Positions 7,293 through 13,017 of a DNA stretch of 13,017 nucleotides are shown piece after piece (positions within the stretch are counted from its first letter, which is position 1; each line of letters opens with the position of its first letter). Source of the stretch: an uncultured Bacteroides sp. (GTDB taxonomy: Bacteria > Bacteroidota > Bacteroidia > Bacteroidales > Bacteroidaceae); the NCBI GenBank assembly GCA_900551645.1, contig URWP01000052.1:1-13017 (forward strand). Direction: 5' to 3'. The position numbers and the translations under genes were made by a program. The notes under the pieces are model-generated. The model saw nothing but the letters and a program-made list of their open reading frames with translations, searched no databases and was not told where the DNA came from.

Positions 7293-8678
7293 TTATTTAT
7301 TTTTTACGATTTGTGCCATGAATTCAGCTTCGCAAACGATTTTTTCGCCTACGAATATATAACCTTTCATGGTGGAAATACCTCTACGGATAGGAGCCAT
7401 CAATTCAACCCGGAATAACAGCGTATCTCCTGGTACAACTTTATGGCGGAATTTCACATTGTCTATTTTCAGGAAATATGTAGAATATCTTTCTGGTTCT
7501 TCCAGTGAATTCAACACCAACAGACCACCTACCTGAGCCATTGCCTCAATCTGTAAGACACCGGGCATAACCGGTTCCTGCGGAAAATGTCCTTGGAAGA
7601 ATGGTTCATTGGAAGTAACGTTCTTTACGCCGACAATGTAGTTGGCCCCCATGGCGATGACCTTATCTACCAATTGGAACGGATAGCGGTGAGGTAAAAG
7701 TTCACGGATACGGTTGACATCCATCAACGGTTCTTCGTTGCAGTTATAAATGGGTGCCTGGATTTCATGCAGGCGGATTTCTTTGCGTAACTGGCGGGCA
7801 AATTTGTTGTTGATGGTATGTCCCGGACGGGTAGCGATGATACGCCCTTTGATGGGCTTGCCGATCAAAGCGAGGTCACCGATAATGTCCAGTAATTTAT
7901 GGCGAGCTGGTTCATTTGGCCATACTAATGGAATGTGGTTGATGTAACCTATGTGGGTTGCATCCATATGAGGAACTCCCATGACATCTGCCAGTTTGTC
8001 AAAGTTTTCCTGAGTCATCTGTCTTTCATAAATGACAATAGCGTTGTCCAAGTCACCTCCTTTTATCAGTCCAGCATTCAATAACGGTTCTATTTCGCGG
8101 ACGAATACGAATGTACGTGCAGAAGCGATTTCAGTAGGGAACTGTTCCATATTTTCCAACGTTGCGTATTGATTGTTTAAAATGCTGGAATCATATGAAA
8201 TCAGGGTATTGATGCTGAACTGTTCATCCGGTAAGACAATAATGGAAGATCCCGTAGTTTCATCCCGGAATTCTATTTTGGATTTGATGATGTAGTAATC
8301 TTTCGGAGCAGCCTGGTCTGCAATTCCTACACGCTTGATGCATTCTACGTATGCTTTGGCACTACCGTCCAGAATCGGAAATTCAGGCCCGTTTACTTGA
8401 ATGAGGCAGTTGTCGATGCCTGCAGCATAAAGTGCGGCAAGTGCATGTTCTACTGTACTTACTTTTACTCCGTTTTTAGCAAGAACGGTTCCTCGGGTTG
8501 TGTCAACTACATTTTCTGCTACAGCGTCGATGATAGGTTGGTCATCCAAATCGATTCGCTGTATCTTATACCCGTGATGCTCTGGGGCAGGATTGAATGT
8601 AACGGTCAGTTTGACTCCTGTATGGAGTCCTTTTCCGTTCAATGAGAAGCTGCCTTTTAAGGTTTGTTGTTTCAACAT
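7293..8678 (-). CDS. lpxC/fabZ: Fused LpxC deacetylase / FabZ dehydratase
   Basis: One 461-residue frame encodes two enzymes. Residues 1 to about 305 are LpxC, the zinc-dependent UDP-3-O-acyl-GlcNAc deacetylase and committed step of lipid A synthesis. The TVEHALAAL motif gives Glu77 and zinc ligand His78; HKLLDIIGD gives zinc ligands His260 and Asp264; and His287 in RPGHT matches the second catalytic His. Residues from about 318 on are FabZ, the 3-hydroxyacyl-ACP dehydratase of fatty-acid elongation, with LPHRYPF (328-334), GHFP (catalytic His364) and PGVLQIEAMAQ (catalytic Glu378). Both active sites are intact. The fusion is known in Bacteroidetes and puts lipid A commitment and acyl-chain supply in equal amounts. 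It lies 6 nt after lpxD and 10 nt before lpxA. Confidence 0.97.
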   Translation of the reverse strand: MLKQQTLKGSFSLNGKGLHTGVKLTVTFNPAPEHHGYKIQRIDLDDQPIIDAVAENVVDTTRGTVLAKNGVKVSTVEHALAALYAAGIDNCLIQVNGPEFPILDGSAKAYVECIKRVGIADQAAPKDYYIIKSKIEFRDETTGSSIIVLPDEQFSINTLISYDSSILNNQYATLENMEQFPTEIASARTFVFVREIEPLLNAGLIKGGDLDNAIVIYERQMTQENFDKLADVMGVPHMDATHIGYINHIPLVWPNEPARHKLLDIIGDLALIGKPIKGRIIATRPGHTINNKFARQLRKEIRLHEIQAPIYNCNEEPLMDVNRIRELLPHRYPFQLVDKVIAMGANYIVGVKNVTSNEPFFQGHFPQEPVMPGVLQIEAMAQVGGLLVLNSLEEPERYSTYFLKIDNVKFRHKVVPGDTLLFRVELMAPIRRGISTMKGYIFVGEKIVCEAEFMAQIVKNK

Positions 8679-8684
8679 GGGCTT

Positions 8685-9725
8685 TTATGCGTTAAGTTGT
8701 TTTTTTAATTCTTCAATTTCTTTTTGCAATCGTCCAAGTTCAGCGTACATATCCGGTAATTTCTTATAGATAGCGGCAGAACGGGCAAATTGTTTAGGGT
8801 CGATGGCCGGATATCCCATAAGGGTTGTATTCGGTTTTACGTTACCTGGAATGCCGGACTGAGCTCCTACAGTTACATGGTCACCCACTTTGATATGTCC
8901 TGCTACACCTACTTGTCCACCGAACATACACCATTCACCGATTTTAGCAGAACCGGCTACACCACCTTGTGAAGCCATTACGGTATGGCTACCTACTTCT
9001 ACGTTATGTGCCAATTGAACCAGGTTGTCCAGTTTCACACCTTTATGAATGATGGTTGCTCCCATAGTTGCTCGGTCGATACATGTGTTGGCTCCTACCT
9101 CTACATTGTCTTCCAGAATTGTGATACCGATTTGTGGAATCTTCTCATATCCTTCTGGTGAAGGTGCAAAGCCAAATCCGTCAGCACCGATGACGGATCC
9201 TGCGTGGAGGATGCAGTTGTTTCCTATACGGCAGTCATGATAAATAGTAACGTGTGGATAGAGTATAGTGTTTGCTCCTACCTTCACATTTGCTCCTATG
9301 GTAACATGCGGGTGAATGTAGCAATTATCGCCGATTACGGCTCCTTCTTCGATGCAGGCGTAGGGACCGATATAGACATCTTTTCCTATCTGGGCTGTTT
9401 CAGCAATGGACGCCAAAGAACTGACACCTACTTTTTTAGGTTGATGCAACTCATAAAGTGTCATAAGCTTGGCTAGACTTTCGTAGGCATTTTCTACTTT
9501 GATGAGTGTTGCACTTACTTCCTGTTCCGGATCGAAATCTTTATTTACCAGTACGATGGAAGATTGAGTAGTATATATATAATGTATGTATTTAGGATTC
9601 GAAAGGAATGAGAGTGCACCGGGTATACCCTCTTCGATTTTAGCGAAGGTATGTACGGTAGCGTTTTCATTTCCTACAATAGTTCCTTGGACGTATTCTG
9701 CAATTTGTTTCGCTGAGAGCTCCAT
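8685..9725 (-). CDS. lpxD: UDP-3-O-acyl-glucosamine N-acyltransferase LpxD
   Basis: LpxD adds the second 3-hydroxyacyl chain, at N2 of the glucosamine that LpxC has freed, giving the diacyl precursor of lipid A. The 346 residues fall into three parts. An N-terminal uridine-binding domain (about 1-100) contains GALSFLSNPKY (36-46). A long hexapeptide-repeat beta-helix (about 100-310) carries ADGFGFAP (181-188), CIDRATMG (215-222) and the catalytic His240 in QLAHNVEVG. The third part is a C-terminal charged helix (about 325-346) that forms the trimer coiled coil. It is the first gene of the - strand lpx operon, transcribed before lpxC/fabZ although it acts after it. The 310-nt upstream gap holds a hairpin but no gene. 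The start follows an AT-rich leader without a Shine-Dalgarno. Confidence 0.97.
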   Translation of the reverse strand: MELSAKQIAEYVQGTIVGNENATVHTFAKIEEGIPGALSFLSNPKYIHYIYTTQSSIVLVNKDFDPEQEVSATLIKVENAYESLAKLMTLYELHQPKKVGVSSLASIAETAQIGKDVYIGPYACIEEGAVIGDNCYIHPHVTIGANVKVGANTILYPHVTIYHDCRIGNNCILHAGSVIGADGFGFAPSPEGYEKIPQIGITILEDNVEVGANTCIDRATMGATIIHKGVKLDNLVQLAHNVEVGSHTVMASQGGVAGSAKIGEWCMFGGQVGVAGHIKVGDHVTVGAQSGIPGNVKPNTTLMGYPAIDPKQFARSAAIYKKLPDMYAELGRLQKEIEELKKQLNA

Positions 9726-9937
9726 ATTTACAATTTTAATTCTTCTTTTTCAGTTCTTTGTTTCCTTGATTGATAGGAAGATTATCTTTATTCAATCCTA
9801 TCAATTATGCAAATTACGGTTTTTTTTTTTATATAACAGAACAAATAGTAAAATATTTGTAGGCCGTTTTGCTGAAAAGGACATTTTTATCTCATTTTTT
9901 CAGAGATTTAAGACAGAATAGATTGAAGATAGAACAG
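9726..9937. other. lpxD leader/promoter region
   Basis: This is the lpxD side of the gap between the pyrF operon terminator and lpxD. It is AT-rich, has an 11-base T run (9820-9830), and contains a perfect inverted repeat at 9769-9805. No exact TAnnTTTG box is seen on the - strand; the nearest is GTAATTTG at about 9810-9817, one base short of the consensus. The lpxD promoter must lie here by position. Confidence 0.4.
9769..9805. repeat. Perfect 10-bp inverted repeat upstream of lpxD
   Basis: The arms ATTGATAGGA (9769-9778) and TCCTATCAAT (9796-9805) pair perfectly around a 17-nt loop, 43 nt before the lpxD ATG. There is no U-tract on the lpxD strand, so it is not a terminator there. It could be a 5' UTR hairpin or a binding site for a dimeric regulator. 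Confidence 0.6.
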
Positions 9938-10002
9938 AAAAACCCGAAGAAGTCTCTCTCATTCTTATGGACATTAAAGAAGGAAATCAGACTTTCTTCG
10001 GG
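9938..10002 (-). terminator. Long-stem terminator of the purM-prfA-pyrF cluster
   Basis: The arms 9943-9955 and 9989-10002 pair over 13 bp with a single bulged base (9993), around a 33-nt loop. On the - strand the stem ends in GGG followed by UUUUU (9942-9938), a good intrinsic terminator 36 nt past the pyrF stop. A smaller hairpin (TCCTGA 10015-10020 with TCAGGA 10027-10032) lies between it and pyrF. Confidence 0.82.
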
Positions 10003-10038
10003 CGTATGCTGGAGTCCTGAAACCAGTCAGGATGATTT

Positions 10039-10863
10039 TTATAAGATTGTTTTCAGTTGTTCAGCCATTTGCTGCTGTACTTTTTGAGCTTCCTGACCAG
10101 CTACTACAGCAAAGTTTTCGCTCTTGTCGGCATAAATAATGGCACGGCTGGAATTGACAATCAGTCCGCATTCTTTGTTCATACCATATTTGCAGACTTC
10201 TTCCAGAGAACCTCCCTGTGCGCCGATACCCGGAACCAGCAGGAAGTGGTTTGGAACGATTTTACGGATATCTTCGAACATGCGTCCTTGAGTTGCGCCT
10301 ACTACATACATCATGTTCTGGTCGTTGCCCCATTCCTGTGATTTGCGCAATACTTTTTCGAACAGACGTTCGCCTTCTGTATCAGTAGTCAGTTGGAAGT
10401 CGTGAGAACCTTTGTTGGATGTCAGTGCCAGCAGGATAACCCATTTTCCTTCGTAAGTCAGGAAAGGAGTAACACTGTCTTCACCCATGTAAGGTGCTAC
10501 CGTAACTGCATCCAGGTTAATTTCTTCGAAGAAAGTACGTGCATACATGGCTGAGGTATTACCGATATCACCGCGTTTGGCGTCAGCAATGATGAACTGA
10601 TCAGGATAGTTTTCATTCAGATACTGGATAGTCTTTTCAAAAGAAATCCATCCTTTCACACCCATGCTTTCATAGAAAGCCAGATTTGGTTTGTAAGCGA
10701 TACAGTAAGGAGCTGTGGCGTCAATGATGGCTTTATTGAATGCAAAGATAGGATCTTCTTCTTTCAGCAGATGTTCCGGTATTTTCTTTATATCCGTGTC
10801 CAGTCCTACACACAGGAAAGACTGTTTTTTCTTGATGTTTTCGAATAACTGTTGTTTGTTCAT
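10039..10863 (-). CDS. pyrF: Orotidine 5'-phosphate decarboxylase, long (class 2) type
   Basis: PyrF performs the last step of UMP synthesis, removing CO2 from OMP in the cytoplasm. The 274 residues are longer than the roughly 230-240 of E. coli-type PyrF and fit the subfamily found in Bacteroidetes. LCVGLDTD (17-24) is the first substrate segment, AYKPNLAFYE (56-65) the second, and ADAKRGDIGNT (93-103) holds the catalytic Asp94-Lys96-Asp99 set. The frame stays open further upstream to an ATG at 10914, but that extension (LNLVNSSTCQLKKTKN) is translated from a repeat element and is not family-like, so I use the ATG at 10863. It is the last gene of the - strand cluster, 122 nt after prfA, and a strong terminator follows it. 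Confidence 0.95.
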   Translation of the reverse strand: MNKQQLFENIKKKQSFLCVGLDTDIKKIPEHLLKEEDPIFAFNKAIIDATAPYCIAYKPNLAFYESMGVKGWISFEKTIQYLNENYPDQFIIADAKRGDIGNTSAMYARTFFEEINLDAVTVAPYMGEDSVTPFLTYEGKWVILLALTSNKGSHDFQLTTDTEGERLFEKVLRKSQEWGNDQNMMYVVGATQGRMFEDIRKIVPNHFLLVPGIGAQGGSLEEVCKYGMNKECGLIVNSSRAIIYADKSENFAVVAGQEAQKVQQQMAEQLKTIL

Positions 10864-10880
10864 ATTTTTTGTTTTTTTTA

Positions 10881-10976
10881 GTTGACAAGTTGACGAGTTA
10901 ACAAGGTTTAGCATCGCTGATTTTGGGTTGCCAGCCAGATGTAGAGCCTTGTTGACTTGTAACTGAAGCCTTGTTG
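10881..10976. repeat. 8-bp-phased repeat with inverted ends between prfA and pyrF
   Basis: Three near-identical 8-mers stand in tandem: GTTGACAA, GTTGACGA, GTTAACAA (10881-10904). The opposite orientation appears at 10947-10960. Positions 10893-10906 and 10947-10960 pair at 14 of 14 positions on the + strand, counting two G-T wobbles (12 Watson-Crick). A further GCCTTGTTG copy occurs at 10946-10954 and again at 10968-10976. It fills most of the 122-nt prfA-pyrF gap. It looks like a small dispersed or structured intergenic element; the family is not identified. Confidence 0.6.
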
Positions 10977-10985
10977 TCTGTTTGT

Positions 10986-12095
10986 TTAAAGTTCACTTTC
11001 TTTCAGTCGTTCCGCATTTTCGGCCACAGTCAGGTGGTCTATGCAGTCTTGGATATCTCCGTCCATGAACGCTGCCAGATTATAGATTGTATAGTTGATA
11101 CGGTGATCAGTAATACGTCCCTGAGGATAATTGTATGTACGAATCTTGGCCGAACGGTCGCCGGTGCTGACCATGGTTTTGCGTTTGGAAGCGATGTCGT
11201 CGATGTATTTCTGATGTTCCTTATCGTAAATAAAGGTACGCAGACGGCTGAGTGCACGTTCCTTGTTTTTGGGCTGGTCGCGTGTTTCCGTACATTCGAT
11301 AAGGATTTCTTCTACGATGCCGGTATTCGGATTCTTCCAGTTATAGCGCAGGCGAACTCCGGATTCTACCTTGTTGACATTCTGACCTCCGGCACCACCA
11401 CTTCGGAAAGTATCCCATTTGATTTCACCTTCGTTGATTTCTACATCAAACGGTTCTGCTTCGGGAAGAACGGCAACCGAAGCAGCTGATGTATGAACAC
11501 GTCCCTGAGTTTCAGTTGCAGGAACGCGCTGTACGCGGTGTACACCTGATTCATATTTCAGCGTACCATACACTTTTTCACCTGTCACCGAACAGATGAT
11601 TTCTTTAAAACCACCCGCAGCTCCTTCGTTGGCACTGGAAACTTCCAGTCTCCATCCTTTCGATTCGCAGTATTTAGAATACATGCGGAACAGATCGCCG
11701 GCAAAGATGGCAGCTTCATCACCTCCTGTACCACCACGAATTTCCAAAATGGCATTTCGGTCATCTTGCGGGTCTGCCGGTACCAACAATAATTTTATTT
11801 CTTCTTCCAGTTCCGGAATGCGAGCTTCACAAGCGGCCGCTTCTTCACGAGCCATTTCTTTCATCTCCGGATCGTTCTCGCTCATCATCATTTTGGCTTC
11901 TTCCAAGCCATTGAGACATTGAAGATACTCTTTGCGGGCAGCCATCAGGTCGCCCAGCTCTTTGTATTCTTTGGTCAGTTTGACGTATCGTTTCTGGTCT
12001 GCTATCACGTTCGGGTCAGTAATCAGTGTAGACACTTCCTCAAAACGTGACACCAATCCTTCAAGTTTCTCTAATATGGTGTTATTTTCTGCCAT
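10986..12095 (-). CDS. prfA: Peptide chain release factor 1
   Basis: RF1 reads UAA and UAG stop codons in the ribosomal A site and triggers release of the finished protein. The 369 residues match the usual length (about 360). Residues 1-100 form the helical N-terminal domain. GGTGGDEAA (121-129) opens the central domain. The stop-codon-recognising tripeptide Pro-Ala-Thr is at 192-194 (RVPATETQGRVHTSA), which marks RF1 rather than RF2. The catalytic Gly-Gly-Gln is at 236-238 in RSGGAGGQNVNKV. Both functional sites are intact. It lies between an AT-rich insert carrying an unknown gene and pyrF, all on the - strand. No Shine-Dalgarno or clear -7 box precedes it, so its transcription source is unclear; read-through from purM is possible. 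Confidence 0.97.
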   Translation of the reverse strand: MAENNTILEKLEGLVSRFEEVSTLITDPNVIADQKRYVKLTKEYKELGDLMAARKEYLQCLNGLEEAKMMMSENDPEMKEMAREEAAACEARIPELEEEIKLLLVPADPQDDRNAILEIRGGTGGDEAAIFAGDLFRMYSKYCESKGWRLEVSSANEGAAGGFKEIICSVTGEKVYGTLKYESGVHRVQRVPATETQGRVHTSAASVAVLPEAEPFDVEINEGEIKWDTFRSGGAGGQNVNKVESGVRLRYNWKNPNTGIVEEILIECTETRDQPKNKERALSRLRTFIYDKEHQKYIDDIASKRKTMVSTGDRSAKIRTYNYPQGRITDHRINYTIYNLAAFMDGDIQDCIDHLTVAENAERLKESEL

Positions 12096-12333
12096 TTAAA
12101 TCTTTTTGTTTTTTACCACAATCAGCCATCGAACAGAAATGTTATAGGTATACCAATCAGAACTATTGCAATTAAATTAGGAGAAGACTTTTTCCCAATT
12201 TGGGGAAATATTGTCAATATGGTCTTTCCGTCAATCTAATATCCGAAGAATATACCGCTAACCTCTCCAGCAGTTAGATCTTCTAATATTTAGACGAGAG
12301 GTATATCGCTTGAATATATAAATAGTATGACAA
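12096..12333. other. AT-rich gap with several palindromes upstream of prfA
   Basis: No gene is seen. The stretch holds GGTATACC (12147-12154, a perfect 8-bp palindrome), TTTCCC/GGGAAA (12191-12208) and ATATTG-T-CAATAT (12208-12220). It also has a larger hairpin from ATATACC (12250-12256) plus TCTC (12264-12267) to GAGAGGTATAT (12296-12306). Inside that hairpin, TTAGA-TCT-TCTAA-TAT-TTAGA (12274-12294) can fold in two exclusive ways. None is followed by a good U-tract on the - strand, so I do not call a terminator. Confidence 0.5.
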
Positions 12334-12837
12334 TTACCAATATCTTTCTATAGCAATATATTGTTTGTAATCATCTATGAACTCTTTATTTTTGTAATAT
12401 AAAGCCCCTTTTCTGTTAAATAGACTATATAATTCATCATTAATAACTATTTCCTCATTTTCAGAGTCGAGTGCAGCAGTGAAGCTGTCTCGTATTTTGG
12501 TTATTGAACCACTATTATTTTTAATTCCTATTGGTGCATGTGATATATGAATTAAGTTACCCTTACCCCAATAAATGGCATCTTCTAATGAAACGACTTT
12601 TCTAAAGAGTGGTACATTATTGATTGAAGGTATTTTTTGTGAAAACAGGGCTTCTTCTAATACACCTTCTTTATCATAAATATCATAAAAATCAATAGGT
12701 CTTGAATATTGACTGCATTTTGCTTCTTTATTATCACTTATAAGTATTCTAGCATATACATTGTTGCTATAATTTTTTCCAAAAGCGACAGCAATTATGT
12801 ATAGGTCTATATTGATTTTATCATAAACCTTTTTCAT
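12334..12837 (-). CDS. Orphan 167-residue protein of unknown function
   Basis: I do not recognise a family. The product has no signal peptide or membrane segment and is probably cytoplasmic. It is rich in I, K, N, Y, D and S. It has one Cys (41), a possible beta-strand start (DLYIIAVAFG, 11-20), a SLEDAIYWG segment about midway, and an aromatic, charged C-terminus (ALYYKNKEF then YIAIERYW). It is much more AT-rich than its neighbours: 12361-12420 has 15 G/C of 60, against 24 of 60 in prfA at 11401-11460. It separates purM from prfA, which I know as adjacent genes in Bacteroides. These facts suggest acquisition by transfer. The frame is uninterrupted with ordinary start and stop, so it is likely a real gene, but coding status is not proven. 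The upstream leader lacks a Shine-Dalgarno; a weak CATATTTG -7-like box lies about 43 nt upstream. Confidence 0.65.
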   Translation of the reverse strand: MKKVYDKINIDLYIIAVAFGKNYSNNVYARILISDNKEAKCSQYSRPIDFYDIYDKEGVLEEALFSQKIPSINNVPLFRKVVSLEDAIYWGKGNLIHISHAPIGIKNNSGSITKIRDSFTAALDSENEEIVINDELYSLFNRKGALYYKNKEFIDDYKQYIAIERYW

Positions 12838-12870
12838 CTTAAGGTGTATTATTAATGCCTTTTTGTTATT

Positions 12871-12929
12871 GGAGTAAATTCAAATATGCCTATAAGTATG
12901 GCTTTATTATATTAATATTTGAATTCTCC
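12871..12929. repeat. Inverted copy of the purM 3' end
   Basis: AATTCAAATAT (12877-12887) is the exact reverse complement of ATATTTGAATT (12915-12925). The outer GGAG (12871-12874) matches CTCC (12926-12929) with a 2-nt bulge. The right arm lies in the last codons and stop of purM, so the left arm is a reversed copy beyond the gene. Inner GCC/GGC (12888-12890, 12900-12902) can extend the hairpin. No U-tract follows on the - strand. Confidence 0.65.
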
Positions 12930-13017
12930 AAATTCAGAACGGATAATCAGTTCCTTGTGGTCACTTTCTTCAATGCGTCCGATAATCTGTGCGTCGATGT
13001 TGAACGATTTGCTGATT
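12912..13017 (-). CDS. purM: Phosphoribosylformylglycinamidine cyclo-ligase, C-terminal end
   Basis: Only the last 34 codons and the TAA (12912-12914) are in the window; the gene runs on past the right edge. The segment FNIDAQIIGRIEESDHKELIIRS followed by EFGEFKY resembles the end of Bacteroidales PurM, the ATP-dependent enzyme that closes the imidazole ring in purine synthesis (FGAM to AIR). The call also rests on context, since purM, prfA and pyrF lie together in this group. The tail carries no catalytic motif, so the assignment is moderate. Confidence 0.72.
   Translation of the reverse strand, partial: ISKSFNIDAQIIGRIEESDHKELIIRSEFGEFKY

Noticed and set aside
7293..8678. LpxC-FabZ fusion as an assembly or frame error
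   Set aside because: The single frame is clean, both active sites are intact, and the fusion is established in Bacteroidetes.
9820..9830. 11-base homopolymer as a phase-variation tract or terminator
   Set aside because: It lies outside any reading frame and has no adjoining GC-rich hairpin; there is no sign that length changes would alter a gene, though it could affect promoter spacing.
9586..9921. + strand open frame crossing the lpxD start
   Set aside because: Its first part is antisense to lpxD and the rest is translated AT-rich leader, including the 11-base T run.
10864..10914. N-terminal 17-residue extension of pyrF
   Set aside because: The extra residues come from the intergenic repeat, are not family-like, and the internal ATG at 10863 begins exactly where PyrF similarity begins.
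10971..11489. 172-codon open frame on the + strand opposite prfA
   Set aside because: It lies fully antisense to a clearly real prfA, and its product resembles no family; it is a shadow of prfA codon use.
1..13017. CRISPR array, tRNA/rRNA genes, complete insertion sequence or prophage
   Set aside because: I found no regularly spaced repeats of CRISPR size, no tRNA or rRNA signature, and no transposase or integrase gene.

Overview
The window looks like a chromosomal segment from a Bacteroidales species of the Bacteroides/Phocaeicola kind. Four things support this. LpxC and FabZ are fused in one reading frame. Almost every gene lacks a Shine-Dalgarno sequence. Several genes are preceded by the Bacteroides-type -7 promoter box TAnnTTTG. 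The gene clusters (rpsR-rplI; lpxD-lpxC/fabZ-lpxA; purM-prfA-pyrF) are arranged as in that group. I cannot name the species.

Layout, left to right. (1) Positions 1-750: the 3' end of rpsR and complete rplI, a ribosomal operon on the + strand closed by a strong intrinsic terminator. (2) Positions 900-1215: a small lipoprotein gene on the - strand with its own promoter and terminator. (3) Positions 1426-4916: a + strand operon of mtaB (tRNA methylthiotransferase), a GT2 glycosyltransferase that overlaps mtaB by 4 nt, and an AI-2E/PerM-family membrane protein. (4) Positions 4918-9725: a convergent - strand operon transcribed lpxD, lpxC/fabZ, lpxA, a pRiA4b ORF-3-like acidic protein, miaA. The first three make and commit the lipid A precursor, and the FabZ half ties this to fatty-acid synthesis. 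(5) Positions 9938-13017: a - strand cluster of purM (3' end only), a short AT-rich gene of unknown function, prfA and pyrF, closed by a long-stem terminator.

Most of this is conserved housekeeping content, and I see no clear new multi-gene system, CRISPR array, RNA gene or complete insertion sequence. The parts that do not fit the ordinary picture are these. A perfect, well-spaced Shine-Dalgarno sits before rplI in a genome that otherwise ignores such signals. About 0.8 kb of AT-rich sequence between purM and prfA carries an orphan 167-codon gene bordered by inverted repeats, one of which copies the last codons of purM in reverse. An 8-bp-phased repeat with inverted ends lies between prfA and pyrF. 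A 10-bp perfect inverted repeat lies upstream of lpxD.
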